A stretch of 54,741 nt of DNA from SHYQ01 sp041674525 (GCA_041674525.1 JBAYVN010000007.1:1-54741), one strand, 5' to 3'. Positions 9,031-18,204 are shown, counted from the first letter of the stretch. Made by a program: numbers and translations. Notes: generated from the sequence alone by a model not told the origin.

Positions 9031-10011
9031 ATGCAGATCACTCCGTCCGTCCGCGCCGCGATGGTGCCGGACGAGAATCCCCAGCATCCCGGCTTCACCT
9101 CGATCTACCTCGTGGGGCGGAAGGGCGGGCAGTCGCTCGCGATCGACTCCGGCGAGGCGATGGAGCGCTACCAGTGGTTCCTGCGGGGCTACCTCGCCGC
9201 CGTGGAGCAGGCGGAGATCGGCATCGCCACGATCACGCATCACCATGCCGACCACTCGGGCAACCTGAAATGGGTCAAGGAGCAGCTGGGCGCCGAGGTG
9301 ACGGTCCCCGAGAACGGGCGGGCGCTGCTGCGCGGGCGCATCCCGGCGCAGGTCAACACGGTGAAGGACGGCGACGTCATGGACCTCGGCGGCGGGGTCC
9401 GCGTGCAGGTGATCGCGACCCCTGGCCACAGCGTGGACTCCGTGTCGTACTACATCGAGGACGAAGGGGTGCTGTTCACGGGCGACACGCTGCTCGGATC
9501 GTCGACGACCACGGTCCGGGACCTCGGACCGTACCGCCGGAGTCTGGAGCGCCTGCTCGCCCTGCCCAACCTGAAGGTGATCTGCCCCGGCCACGGACGG
9601 ATCGTGAACGACCCCCGCGAGCGCCTCCAGATGTACATCACCCACCGCAACGAGCGTGAGGCGCAGATCCTGCAGGCACTCGCCCGCGGCAAGCCGCTGA
9701 CCTCGTGGGAGATCATGCTCCAGGTCTACCCCGACGTGAACCCGCGCCTGCACCGCAGCGCGGACGGTAACGTGCGTAGCCACCTCGCGCAGCTCGAGGA
9801 GGAAGGGCGCGTGAGGGGCTTCGCCGGGACGCCGCGCCGTCCCGCCAGTAAGAAGAAGCTCGAGCGCGATCGCGAGCACGCGCGTGCCCAGGACCGCGTC
9901 ATCAAGCAGGCACGGAAGATCGAGACGGACCGGCGCCGCGCCCAGATCCGCGCGCAGGAGAACCCCAGCACGTCCGAGTGGCTGGAGCCGCCCCGCTACC
10001 AGGTGGTCTAG
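9031..10011 (+). CDS. Metallo-beta-lactamase-fold hydrolase (LACTB2-like, with winged-helix tail)
   Basis: A 326-residue protein. The zinc-binding set is complete: HHHADH at 70-75, H133 (PGH), D152 (GDT) and H188 (PGHG), as in class II glyoxalase/LACTB2-type hydrolases with a dinuclear metal site. Residues about 205-265 (SWEIMLQVYPDV ... NVRSHLAQLEEEG) match the small winged-helix domain that follows the catalytic domain in LACTB2 proteins. The last 60 residues are highly charged (KKKLERDREHARAQDR), probably a nucleic-acid-binding or coiled tail. The ATG at 9031 has GAGGT at 9020-9024. The LACTB2 relation would fit either RNA or thioester hydrolysis; the sequence does not decide between them. 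Confidence 0.82.
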   Translation: MQITPSVRAAMVPDENPQHPGFTSIYLVGRKGGQSLAIDSGEAMERYQWFLRGYLAAVEQAEIGIATITHHHADHSGNLKWVKEQLGAEVTVPENGRALLRGRIPAQVNTVKDGDVMDLGGGVRVQVIATPGHSVDSVSYYIEDEGVLFTGDTLLGSSTTTVRDLGPYRRSLERLLALPNLKVICPGHGRIVNDPRERLQMYITHRNEREAQILQALARGKPLTSWEIMLQVYPDVNPRLHRSADGNVRSHLAQLEEEGRVRGFAGTPRRPASKKKLERDREHARAQDRVIKQARKIETDRRRAQIRAQENPSTSEWLEPPRYQVV

Positions 10012-10024
10012 CGGGGGGTGTGGG

Positions 10025-10543
10025 TCATTTCGCGATGCGCACCAGGGTGACGCCGGCGAACACCGCGAGCACGCCGATGATCCGCAGCGGGCTGAGGTGC
10101 GCGGGCGGGGCACCGAACGCCCCGAGCTGGTCGAAGATCAGCGCCCCGATGAGCGATCCGGCGGTGTTCGCCGCGAAGAAGAGCGCCACGCCGAGCCTCG
10201 GCACCAGCGCCGCCGTTCCCAGCAGGAACGCCGTGGCGAAGATGCCGGTGATCGCGTAGGCGGGGTGCAGGCCCTTCATCGATAGCACCAGCATCACCAC
10301 GGACACGGCGGCCACCACCAGGAAGGTGGTGCCGCGGTCCAGCGGGGCGAAGTACTGGGGTGCGTCCCCGCGGAATCCGCGGATCGCGAGCACCAGCCCG
10401 ATCCCGGCGAGCGTCGCCATCATCGAGGTGAAGGTCGCCTCGGGGGCACTGCGCACCCGCGCCATCCCCCCGATCATCGCGATCTGCGCGGACGACCCGA
10501 GGCCCACGGCGACGGCCACGAGCAACGGGATGATCGTGGACAT
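10025..10543 (-). CDS. DMT-superfamily transporter, YdcZ (DUF606) type
   Basis: A 172-residue, five-helix membrane protein beginning with STIIPLLVAVAVGLGSSAQ and containing the glycine-rich GSLIGALIFDQLGAFG segment typical of the short YdcZ/DUF606 branch of the drug/metabolite transporter superfamily. The family is about 140-170 residues, so the start at 10543, with GGAG about 8 nt upstream, gives a normal length; the upstream in-frame extension is Arg-rich and not membrane-like. Such proteins are half-size and usually dimerise; the substrate is unknown. It is convergent with the hydrolase gene ending at 10011. Confidence 0.8.
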   Translation of the reverse strand: MSTIIPLLVAVAVGLGSSAQIAMIGGMARVRSAPEATFTSMMATLAGIGLVLAIRGFRGDAPQYFAPLDRGTTFLVVAAVSVVMLVLSMKGLHPAYAITGIFATAFLLGTAALVPRLGVALFFAANTAGSLIGALIFDQLGAFGAPPAHLSPLRIIGVLAVFAGVTLVRIAK

Positions 10544-10745
10544 CAGCCGCTCCGATCCGCGTGTGCGGGCACCGGCGGTGCCCTGGCGCCTCGCTCCGGC
10601 TCGGCGATGGCGATGCGGGCCAGTGTAGCGGCATGTCGCGTTTGGCTCCCGCATGCGGGTGAGGGCGGCCTGCGGGCGCGGGCCGTATGATGCAGGTGGA
10701 GCGCCCCGTGGGCGCGGTAAGGCCCCGCGGCGAGAGTAGAGGCCC

Positions 10746-11996
10746 GTGACGCAGTCCCACGCCGCCAGCCCCGCCGCGCGCTACCGGTTCGTGATCGAAG
10801 CCTCCATCCTCCTGCTCCAGTTCTGCATGGGCCTGGGCTTCCTCTCGGTCGCGCCCCTGTTTCCGCTGATCATCGATGCCTTCCGAGTGGACAACGCCAC
10901 CGTCAGCCTGCTGGTCGGCGTGACGTCGCTGACGGTGGCGCTCGCGCTGGTTCCGGCGAGCGTGCTCGCCGCACGGCTGGGGTCGCGATGGTCACTGGTG
11001 CTGGGCGGGGTGCTGATGGGGCTGACGGCGCTGACCTGGCTGGCCTCGTCGTTCCCGCTGCTGCTGACCACCCGCGTTTCGTTTGCGCTCGGCGCGGCGA
11101 TCAACCTCAGCGCCACGCCCGCCGTGCTGCTCCGCTGGTTCTCGACGAAAGAGCTGGCGATGGTGAACGGCGCGAACGTGGTGGCCCAGAGCCTGGGCGT
11201 CACCAGCTCAATGCTGCTCGCTCCGCGATTCGCGGGGGCGCTGGGCTGGGACGGCACGCTGGCGGCGTTCGGCGGCGCCACCGTGGCTGCGACCGGGCTG
11301 TGGGTGATTCTCGGCCGGGACGGCGGTCCGGGGCCCGGCTCCGGCACCTTCGCGCTGGGTGACCTGCCGGCGGTGCTGCGCAACCGCGTCGTGGTGCTGC
11401 TCTCGATCGGGCTGGCGGGCGCCCTGGGCGGGTTCATCTCGCTGCAGTCGTGGCTGCCGACGTTCTACAACCTGCAGTGGGGCTACACGCTGGAGGAGGC
11501 GGGGTCCATCGGCGGCCTGCTCTCGTTCTTCGGCATCCTGGGGGCGCTGCTGGGGTCGGCGCTCCCCGTGCGCCTGCCGAGGCGGCGACCATTCCTCATC
11601 GCGGGCGGGCTGGGCATTCCCCTGTTCGCCGCGGGGGCGATCGGGATGGACCTGCCGCTGCTCCTCTACCCGAGCATCGTGCTGCTGGGCATCTTCGGCT
11701 GGGTGTTCATGCCCGTGGTGTTCACGATCCCGATGGAGATCCCCGGAATGACCGCCTCCCGCGTCGGGATCGCCGTGGCGGTGGTGCTGGGCGCGGGAAA
11801 CCTCGCCGGGTTCGTGGTGCCCTTGCTGGTCGGCTACCTGCGCGACCAGACCGGCTCGTTCACCCTCGGCCTGGCGATCGCGTGCGGGCTCGCGCTGATC
11901 CTCGCGGTGTGCGCGTACCTCATGCCGGAGACGGGCCCCGTGGCGCCTCGCCGCGCCCCGGTCGAGGCCCGGGCCGAGGTCGAGGCGCGGCGGTGA
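10746..11996 (+). CDS. Major facilitator superfamily transporter (second)
   Basis: A 416-residue protein with 12 predicted membrane helices. The loop between helices 2 and 3 keeps the reduced MFS signature (LAARLGSRWSL, residues about 77-87), and the middle loop is short. The overall pattern (LGFLSVAPLFPLI in helix 1, RWFSTKELAMVNG after helix 4) recalls the anion:cation-symporter/CynX-like sugar-and-organic-anion porters, but the substrate is not determinable. The GTG start at 10746 directly precedes a short polar N-terminus and helix 1. A TATGAT hexamer at 10686-10691 is a possible -10 element, without a clear -35. Confidence 0.82.
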   Translation: MTQSHAASPAARYRFVIEASILLLQFCMGLGFLSVAPLFPLIIDAFRVDNATVSLLVGVTSLTVALALVPASVLAARLGSRWSLVLGGVLMGLTALTWLASSFPLLLTTRVSFALGAAINLSATPAVLLRWFSTKELAMVNGANVVAQSLGVTSSMLLAPRFAGALGWDGTLAAFGGATVAATGLWVILGRDGGPGPGSGTFALGDLPAVLRNRVVVLLSIGLAGALGGFISLQSWLPTFYNLQWGYTLEEAGSIGGLLSFFGILGALLGSALPVRLPRRRPFLIAGGLGIPLFAAGAIGMDLPLLLYPSIVLLGIFGWVFMPVVFTIPMEIPGMTASRVGIAVAVVLGAGNLAGFVVPLLVGYLRDQTGSFTLGLAIACGLALILAVCAYLMPETGPVAPRRAPVEARAEVEARR

Positions 11997-12024
11997 CGCG
12001 CGGCCGCGCGGACCGCCCCAATAC

Positions 12025-12951
12025 CTAGAACCCGACGAACGGCAGCACGGCCTCCAGGAAGCCCAGCGTGTTCTGGGAGTGCACGTTGTGACCGCAGTCA
12101 GGGACGGTGACCGTGCGCCCCTGCGGCAGCGCCTCCGCGAACTTCACCGCGCCGTCCGCCGTGAGCACCCTGCTCTCCCCGCCGCGCACCACCAGCGCCG
12201 GACAGCCGATGCGCATCACCTCCTCGAACGAGGGCCGGCGCACGGTGCGAGGCGACTCGCCGCGGTTGACGTGCTTCGTGGCGAACTTGCCGTCGGCGCG
12301 CTGCAGCAGGTTGTAGCGCGCGGTGCGGCGAATGTGCTCGTCCGACCGGAACGGGTCGTACTGGCGGACGTTCTCGATGAACTGCTCCATCGTGTCGAAC
12401 TCGCGGTTCTCGGAGACGAACTCGCGGATGCGCGCGGTCCCCTCCGTGGCCACCTCGGGACCGATGTCGACGAAGATCACGCGCTCCACGAGGTTCGGGT
12501 TCCGCGTCAGCAGGTACATGGACATGATGCCGCCCATGGAGTGCCCGAAGAGGATCGGGCGGTCGATGCCCCACGCGCGGATCAGCTCACGCATGTCCTC
12601 TGCCATCTGCGAGGGCGTCATCTCGCCGTCGCGGGGCCATTCGCTGTCGCCGTGGCCGCGCTGGTCGGGGGCGAACACGTGGAACTTCCTGGCGAGCACG
12701 AGGCTGACCAGGTCCCACGAGTGCGCGGTCTGGTTGCCGCCATGCGCGACCACCACCGGCGGGTTCTCCGGGCTGCCCCACTCGAGGTACTGGAAGCGCA
12801 TTCCGTTCACGATCGTCTGCTTCGAGAAGCACGGCACGGGGAGCTCGTACGGGATGTGCAGATCGCGCGCGCTCTCCAGCAGGCTCGCGAACTCCTCGGT
12901 CTTCGTCATGTCGAGGGGCGCGATCGTGTTTGCGAAGGCGTTGAGGTACAT
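12025..12951 (-). CDS. Alpha/beta-hydrolase fold enzyme
   Basis: A 308-residue soluble enzyme. The oxyanion-hole motif HGG is at 70-72, the nucleophile elbow is GHSMGG with Ser138, and the catalytic His is H288 in CGHNVHS. The acid residue is not in the usual Gly-x-x-Asp setting (the corresponding loop reads RGGESRVL), so Glu may serve. The core resembles C-C hydrolases, haloperoxidases and esterases of the alpha/beta-hydrolase-1 family, and there is no signal peptide. The ATG at 12951 has CGAGGA just upstream. It is divergent from the thiolase-like/DUF35 pair, suggesting a shared CoA or ring-fission catabolic context, but its substrate is not known. Confidence 0.8.
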   Translation of the reverse strand: MYLNAFANTIAPLDMTKTEEFASLLESARDLHIPYELPVPCFSKQTIVNGMRFQYLEWGSPENPPVVVAHGGNQTAHSWDLVSLVLARKFHVFAPDQRGHGDSEWPRDGEMTPSQMAEDMRELIRAWGIDRPILFGHSMGGIMSMYLLTRNPNLVERVIFVDIGPEVATEGTARIREFVSENREFDTMEQFIENVRQYDPFRSDEHIRRTARYNLLQRADGKFATKHVNRGESPRTVRRPSFEEVMRIGCPALVVRGGESRVLTADGAVKFAEALPQGRTVTVPDCGHNVHSQNTLGFLEAVLPFVGF

Positions 12952-13214
12952 CGATCCTCGTCTCTCACAGCGCATCCTGGCGCATCTCATCGCGCATCCC
13001 AGACGCAGCACGGGGCGCGCCCGTGGGCGCGGAACCCGGCACGTTCCGCGCGCAGGGCGGGAAGGTAGGCCGCGCCCGGTGCCCTGTCAATGCGAGGGAC
13101 CGGTAAAGCGCGAGGGATCGCCGCGCCGGCCGCTGTCAGTGGTCGAGGCCCCGTGCTATAACCGCGAGCGGCGCGGTGCTCCACGCGGGGCGCGCGCCGG
13201 GATAGGCGGACGAC

Positions 13215-14417
13215 ATGGGCTACGACCTCGCTCGCCTGCGCCGGATCAGTGACCGCGTCGCCGTGGTAGGCATCGGCGAGACCGACTACGCCCGGGACTA
13301 CGAGGCCACGCGGCAGGCGCGCCAGGCGGGACAGGACGAGTCCGGCGCCCCCGACTCGTACGCGCTGGGCGCGATCGCCCTGCAGCGCGCGCTCGCGGAC
13401 TGCGCGCTGGCGAAGACGGACATCGACGGCCTCGCGGTGGGCGGGCCGATCTCGCATCAGCGTCTGTGCGAGTCCCTGGGCATCAGCCCGATCTGGGGCG
13501 CCGAGGGCCCCGTGGACCAGTTGATCCCGCAGGCCGCGCAGGCGATCGCCTCGGGTGCGTGCACCACCGTGGCGCTGGTCTATGGGAACCAGCAGCGCGG
13601 GGCGGGGCCGCGTGCCGCCAGCGGGGGCGGCCCGGACCAGCCGCTCTCCACGCACTACTACCACCCGTGGGGCTGGTCCTCGCAGGGCGCGATCTACGCC
13701 ATGATGTTCAAGGCCCACCAGCTCCGCTACGGCAGCACCGAGGAGCAGCTCGGCACCGTCTCGCGCACGATCCGCGACCACGCGGCGCTCAACGACAACG
13801 CGATCATGCGCACGCCGATCACGGAGGGCGACTACGAGAACGCCCGGTACATCTGCCGCCCGCTCAAGATCTACGACTACTGCATGGTGAACGACGGCGG
13901 AGCGGCGCTGATCCTCACCACCCGCGAGCGCGCCGCCGACCTACCGAAGCCCCCGGTGCTGGTCAGCGGCTTCGGCCGCTCGAGCTCCAACACCGGTGCG
14001 CCGCCGCTGAGCGACCGCATCTTCGACCTGCACCAGCACGTGCTGCATGCCGCCGGGACGCAATGCTTCGAGATGGCGGAGATGGCGCCGGTCGACGTGG
14101 ACCACTTCCAGACGTACGACGCCTTCAGCATCCACCTGCCGCTGAACCTGGAGGGATTCGGGTTCTGCGGGCCCGGCGAGGGCCTGGCGTACGTGCAGGA
14201 GGGGCGCATCGCGATCGGCGGGGAGCTGCCGTGCAACACCGGCGGCGGGATGCTGGCGGAGTCCTCCGTGCAGGGCTGGAACCACCAGGTGGAGGCGGTC
14301 CGCCAGCTCCGCCACGACGCGGGGAAGCGCCAGGTCGAGGACGCGCGCACCTCGATGTTCGGGCACCACGGCGCGGCCGGGGCGTTCTCAATCATGTACC
14401 GGCGAGGCGACCGATGA
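13215..14417 (+). CDS. Thiolase-like protein of the lipid-transfer/SCP2 (Ltp) type
   Basis: A 400-residue thiolase-superfamily protein. The GIGETDYAR opening (about 19-27), the AIASG-x-x-TTVALVYG strand (110-124) and NTGGGM near residue 341 place it in the group paired with DUF35 proteins. The position where true thiolases have the nucleophilic Cys (before the helix ending in AIASG) is filled by the AEGPVDQ stretch, and the GHP-type His motif after NTGGG is replaced by ESSVQGWNH. It is therefore probably not a classical thiolase. Ltp2-type members with DUF35 partners catalyse retro-aldol cleavage of acyl-CoA intermediates, and that is the nearest functional model, not a demonstrated activity. 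Its stop overlaps the start of the DUF35 gene by 4 bp. Confidence 0.85.
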   Translation: MGYDLARLRRISDRVAVVGIGETDYARDYEATRQARQAGQDESGAPDSYALGAIALQRALADCALAKTDIDGLAVGGPISHQRLCESLGISPIWGAEGPVDQLIPQAAQAIASGACTTVALVYGNQQRGAGPRAASGGGPDQPLSTHYYHPWGWSSQGAIYAMMFKAHQLRYGSTEEQLGTVSRTIRDHAALNDNAIMRTPITEGDYENARYICRPLKIYDYCMVNDGGAALILTTRERAADLPKPPVLVSGFGRSSSNTGAPPLSDRIFDLHQHVLHAAGTQCFEMAEMAPVDVDHFQTYDAFSIHLPLNLEGFGFCGPGEGLAYVQEGRIAIGGELPCNTGGGMLAESSVQGWNHQVEAVRQLRHDAGKRQVEDARTSMFGHHGAAGAFSIMYRRGDR

Positions 14418-14821
14418 CCGAGCGACGCCCGAATCGCACCCTGGGTGCGAACCACGACACCTTCTGGGCGTACTGCAACCGCGGCGAGCTCCGGCTGCAG
14501 CGCTGCGACGCATGCGCCGCGATCCAGTGGCCCCCCGCGCCCCTCTGCAACGAGTGCCTCGGCGACCGGTTCACGTGGACCGAGATGTCCGGCCAGGGGA
14601 CGATTGAGACGTACTGCACCTTCGAGCGCCCGTACCACAAGGAGTGCGTGCCCCCGTGGGAGGTGATCCTGGTGCAGCTCGACGAGGGCCCGCTGTTCAT
14701 CTCCAATGCCTCGGGGTTCGTCGCGGAAGGCATGCCCCGTGGCACGGCGGTGCGCGTGGCGTTCGTCGACTGCGAGGATGACGCCGGCCCCTTCCGGCTC
14801 CCGGTATTCGAACTCGCCTGA
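14414..14821 (+). CDS. DUF35 / OB-fold zinc-ribbon acyl-CoA-associated protein
   Basis: A 135-residue protein with an N-terminal rubredoxin-like zinc ribbon (C31, C34, C45, C48) followed by an OB-fold with the GQGTIETYCTFERPYH segment typical of the DUF35 C-terminal domain. Members form obligate complexes with the adjacent thiolase-like subunit (as in Ltp2-ChsH2 or acetoacetyl-CoA thiolase/HMG-CoA synthase assemblies in archaea), binding CoA substrate and stabilising the partner. The ATGA overlap with the upstream gene (ATG 14414, stop TGA 14415-14417) indicates translational coupling and a stoichiometric complex. Confidence 0.88.
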   Translation: MTERRPNRTLGANHDTFWAYCNRGELRLQRCDACAAIQWPPAPLCNECLGDRFTWTEMSGQGTIETYCTFERPYHKECVPPWEVILVQLDEGPLFISNASGFVAEGMPRGTAVRVAFVDCEDDAGPFRLPVFELA

Positions 14822-15055
14822 CCTCATCAGGCCGGCCCCTCGGCGGCGGGATGAGCATCCGCCGCCGCCGCGATATCGTTGATCCATTGCGAGTCCGCGC
14901 ACACCACGGCCGCGCCGCGCGGAAACCGCACGCGCGTCCGCGCCCGCGGATCGACATCCCGCGACCGCCCGCCCGCTGCGTGGCGCCTCGGCGCGGCGCT
15001 TCGCGCGGCGAGGCGGACGCTGCCTGCAAGACGAACGACCGCACAGAAGGAACGT

Positions 15056-16864
15056 ATGGACAGCACCCGCCCCGGCACCTCCCCCGCCAGCCCCCCGGTC
15101 CGCCGCCTCTCGCGTCGAGCCGCGCTGCGGGGGGCAGCCCTGAGCGCCGCGGGCGTCGTCCTGGCCGGCTGCACCCGGGAGCGCAGCCTCGCCCCGGCCG
15201 ACAGCCCCACGCCCACCCAGACGGCGGCTCCGAGCGCCACCCCCGGCACCCTTGCCTCGAAACGAGGCGGCACCCTCCACATCGCCGGCCAGCTGACGGG
15301 CGACGTGATCGGGCTGGACTACGACCGCCTCGGCAGCCCCTCGCTCGGCTCCATCGCGAACCTGGCGGGCGTGCGGCTGACCCAGTGGGACGAGCGCCCG
15401 GACAGCACGGGCCCCGTCGAGGCCGTGCTCCCGGATCTTGCGGAGTCATGGGAGACCCCCGACCAGGGGCTGACGTGGACCTTCAAGCTCCGCCGCGGCG
15501 TCAAGACGCCGGAGGGGCTCGAGCTGAGCGCTGCCGACGTCATCTGGAGCCTCAACCGCCAGGTCAGCGCGCTGCGCCAGCCGCTCGGCCTGCTCGAGGC
15601 CAACCTGCCCGACCTCTACACCGGCCGGCAGGTCAACGCGAAGGCCCTCGACGACCACACGCTGCAGTTCAAGCTCGCGAAGCCCGACGCCGACTTCCTC
15701 TCGATGATGGGCTCGCACTGGTGGACGGTGGAGCACCGCGACGTCATCACGCGGAAGGGCGCCGAGCCGGGCAAGATCGCGCCCGGCTGGGGCGAGGTCA
15801 CGGCGATCGACCAGATCCGGGGCGGCGGGCCCTACTACCCGGTCGAATACGTCCCCGCATCCGGCTTCAAGCTGAAGCGGAACCCGAATTACTACAACGC
15901 CGAGCTCGCGCACCTGGACGGCATCGAGCATCGCTTCATCGCCGACCCGGCGGACGCCGCGGCCGCGCTGCTCGCCGACCAGCTCGATGCGTTCGGATCG
16001 CTGGTGCCGTTCAGCGTGGCGCAGGGTGTGGAACTGCAGCGGTCCGATCGGCTGCAGGTCGACTGGCAGCCGTCACTGGCCTGGAGCCCGTGGATCTTCG
16101 ACATGCGCAGGACGCCGTTCAACGATGTCCGGGTGCGGCGGGCGTTCGCGCTCGCCATCGACCGTGCGTCGTGGATCAAGAACCTTCTGCTGGGGCGCGG
16201 ACGCAACGCCGCGCTGGTCCTGCCGTGGCTCACCTCGTGGGTGCTGGACCCCGCGAAGATGGGCGAGGACGGGAAGTACCTGAACACCTACGACCCCGCC
16301 GAGGCGAAGAAGCTTCTGCTGGCGGCCGGCCAGGAGAAGTTCAAGTTCCAGCTCCAGACCTCGAACAACGCGGAGTACACCGTCACGTTCCGCTACGCGG
16401 ACCTGATGACCTCCATGCTCGCGGCGGTCGGCATCACGCAGGAGACGAGGATCGTGGACTACGCCGCGCACACCGGCGGCAAGGTGTTCCCGGATGGTGG
16501 CGTCTACCAGAGCTTCGTCTCCCGGCCCGACATCCAGTCGTACACCTTCGCGCAGGCCGGCCTCGGCGGCGCGACGGTGGGTGGCGCAGACGTGTGGGGA
16601 GCGCTCGCGCGGTCCGACGCTGAGTACGCCGCGTTCCGTGAGATCGCCCAGAAGCAGCGGCTGGTGACGGACCGGAGCGCCCGGCGCGAGCTGGTGAACG
16701 ACATGCAGCGGCGCATGGCAAAGCACATGTGGACCTTCAACTGGCCCGCGCCGGACTTCCCGGTCGTGTCCAGCCGGAGGGTCCGCGACTTCCGCCCCAC
16801 GCCCGGCTGGACGTGGAGCGCGATGAAGTACGCGTGGAAGGAACCCCCGACGCCCGGAGCGTGA
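15056..16864 (+). CDS. ABC transporter solute-binding lipoprotein, family 5 (peptide/opine/nickel type)
   Basis: A 602-residue exported binding protein. The N-terminus has a twin-arginine-like RRLSRRAALRG stretch (16-26), a hydrophobic core and a lipobox LAGC with Cys39, followed by a Ser/Thr/Pro linker, so it is a lipoprotein probably exported by Tat. The mature part has the family-5 hallmarks: LAESWE at the start of lobe I, LTWTFKLRRGVK, and the FNDVRVRRAFALAIDR signature. Family 5 binds oligopeptides, dipeptides, opines or nickel. No permease or ATPase genes are adjacent, so it is an orphan or its transporter is elsewhere. The ATG at 15056 has AAGGA 5 nt upstream. It follows the DUF35 gene after 234 bp in which I see no gene. 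Confidence 0.9.
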   Translation: MDSTRPGTSPASPPVRRLSRRAALRGAALSAAGVVLAGCTRERSLAPADSPTPTQTAAPSATPGTLASKRGGTLHIAGQLTGDVIGLDYDRLGSPSLGSIANLAGVRLTQWDERPDSTGPVEAVLPDLAESWETPDQGLTWTFKLRRGVKTPEGLELSAADVIWSLNRQVSALRQPLGLLEANLPDLYTGRQVNAKALDDHTLQFKLAKPDADFLSMMGSHWWTVEHRDVITRKGAEPGKIAPGWGEVTAIDQIRGGGPYYPVEYVPASGFKLKRNPNYYNAELAHLDGIEHRFIADPADAAAALLADQLDAFGSLVPFSVAQGVELQRSDRLQVDWQPSLAWSPWIFDMRRTPFNDVRVRRAFALAIDRASWIKNLLLGRGRNAALVLPWLTSWVLDPAKMGEDGKYLNTYDPAEAKKLLLAAGQEKFKFQLQTSNNAEYTVTFRYADLMTSMLAAVGITQETRIVDYAAHTGGKVFPDGGVYQSFVSRPDIQSYTFAQAGLGGATVGGADVWGALARSDAEYAAFREIAQKQRLVTDRSARRELVNDMQRRMAKHMWTFNWPAPDFPVVSSRRVRDFRPTPGWTWSAMKYAWKEPPTPGA

Positions 16865-16871
16865 GGCCGCG

Positions 16872-18074
16872 CTAGAAGAGCGGGAACGCCGCGTCCAGGC
16901 CGAGCTCGACGCGGCCGGCGGCCTCGTACGTGAGCGGACCGACCATCACGTGCGCACCCGCCGTGTGCAGGTCGCGGAAGCAGCGGTCGAGCGTGCTCCC
17001 CGCCATGATCGAGGTGGTGCCGAGCGCGCGGTGCAGCAGATCCACTGTCCGCAGCGAGGCCGTCATGGCATGGCTCGCGGCCAGGCGCGCTCGCGATCGC
17101 TGGCGCGGCGCCGGGGTGCCGGCGACCGCAGCGCTCCACAGCTCCCCCGCCGCAGCGTAGAGAAACGCGCGCGCTGCCTCGATCTCCGCCGTCGCCTCCG
17201 CGACGATGCCCTGCATCCGGGGCACCTCGCGCAGCGGAACGTCGCCCCAGCCGCGCTTCTGCCCGATCAGATCGACCGCCACATCGAGCGCCGTGCGTGC
17301 CACGCCCAGGGCGTGGCTCCCGTGGTTCACGAAGGCGATCGGCTCCGTGCGGTACAGCGGGTGGTCGTTCTGTGGGAGCGACACCATGATCTGGAATCCG
17401 CGGCCGTGCGGCACGAACGAGCCCTGCACCGTGAAGTCGTTGCTCGCCGTCCCCCGCAGTCCGGTGGTGTTCCACGTATCGATCACGGTCACGTCCTCGC
17501 GCGGGACGAAGAGCATGCGCGTGACGTCCTTGCCCGCGGCGTCCTTGCGGGGCTGCTCGCCTTCGTACACCACGCACTCCGCGAGGAACCAGTCGGCGTG
17601 GCTGCTCCCGCTGGCGAAGGGCCAGCGGCCGGACACCATGTAGCCCTCCTCGGCACCGCTCATGGCGACGGCGCGCCCGATCGGGCGCGCGGTGCCGGCG
17701 ATGATCCCCCCGTTCCCCCACACCTCGAGGGCGTGGCGCTCCTCCATGAAGCCGGCGAAGGCGTTCGACTGCATGGCGAGCATGACCACCCAGCCGGTGG
17801 AGGCGTCTGCCGTCGCGATCTCCTCCACCACCCGCGAGGCGATCACCGGGTCGACCTCCGCACCGCCCAGGCTGCGCGGGATGAGCATGTGGAAGAGCCC
17901 GGCGTCACGCACGGCGTCGATCAGATCCAGGGGCACACGGCGGTCGCGCTCGATGGCGGGTGCGGCCTCGCGGATCACTGGCGCGAGCGCTCGTGCGGCC
18001 GCCAGCGGATCCCGCGCCACCGGCATGCGCGGTCGCGTGGGGCGTCTCGTCCCGGTTGGCCTGGCGTTCCCCAT
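16872..18074 (-). CDS. Acyl-CoA-dehydrogenase-fold flavoenzyme (HsaA/group D monooxygenase-like)
   Basis: A 400-residue protein with the three-part acyl-CoA dehydrogenase architecture: N-terminal helices (about 20-125), middle beta domain (GYMVSGRWPFASGSSHADW, about 140-165) and C-terminal four-helix domain. The end motif FRDLHTAGAHVMVGPLTYEA and the ASGSSHADW segment are like those of flavin-dependent monooxygenases of the HsaA/HpaH/DszC group rather than beta-oxidation dehydrogenases, where a catalytic Glu and a FAD-binding QxxGG motif would be expected. It would then need a separate flavin reductase. The start at 18074 is preceded by GGGGGCGAG. It is convergent with the binding protein, leaving only 7 bp between stops, and may belong to the same catabolic neighbourhood. 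Confidence 0.8.
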   Translation of the reverse strand: MGNARPTGTRRPTRPRMPVARDPLAAARALAPVIREAAPAIERDRRVPLDLIDAVRDAGLFHMLIPRSLGGAEVDPVIASRVVEEIATADASTGWVVMLAMQSNAFAGFMEERHALEVWGNGGIIAGTARPIGRAVAMSGAEEGYMVSGRWPFASGSSHADWFLAECVVYEGEQPRKDAAGKDVTRMLFVPREDVTVIDTWNTTGLRGTASNDFTVQGSFVPHGRGFQIMVSLPQNDHPLYRTEPIAFVNHGSHALGVARTALDVAVDLIGQKRGWGDVPLREVPRMQGIVAEATAEIEAARAFLYAAAGELWSAAVAGTPAPRQRSRARLAASHAMTASLRTVDLLHRALGTTSIMAGSTLDRCFRDLHTAGAHVMVGPLTYEAAGRVELGLDAAFPLF

Positions 18075-18191
18075 CTCGCCCCCCGCCTGCTGCCGGGCAC
18101 ATGGTTACGCGATTGTGCGCCCCGAAATCAAGCCAGTGCGGGCCGCGGGGATTTCGCACTGGGAGAACGAGCGTTCTAGACCCGGAGCGGG

Positions 18192-18197
18192 TAGAAT
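18192..18197 (+). promoter_or_regulatory. -10-like element directly upstream of nurA; possible leaderless start
   Basis: TAGAAT at 18192-18197 is followed by only 7 nt before the ATG at 18205, and no Shine-Dalgarno lies in between. If used as a -10 element, transcription would begin at or next to the start codon. No convincing -35 box is seen. Confidence 0.35.
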
Positions 18198-18204
18198 CGC
18201 GCGG

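Noticed and set aside
11997..12010. A 14-bp perfect palindrome CGCGCGGCCGCGCG between convergent genes
   Set aside because: It is simple GC-rich sequence in a 28-bp gap; it could be a weak terminator but has no T-tract and no other support.
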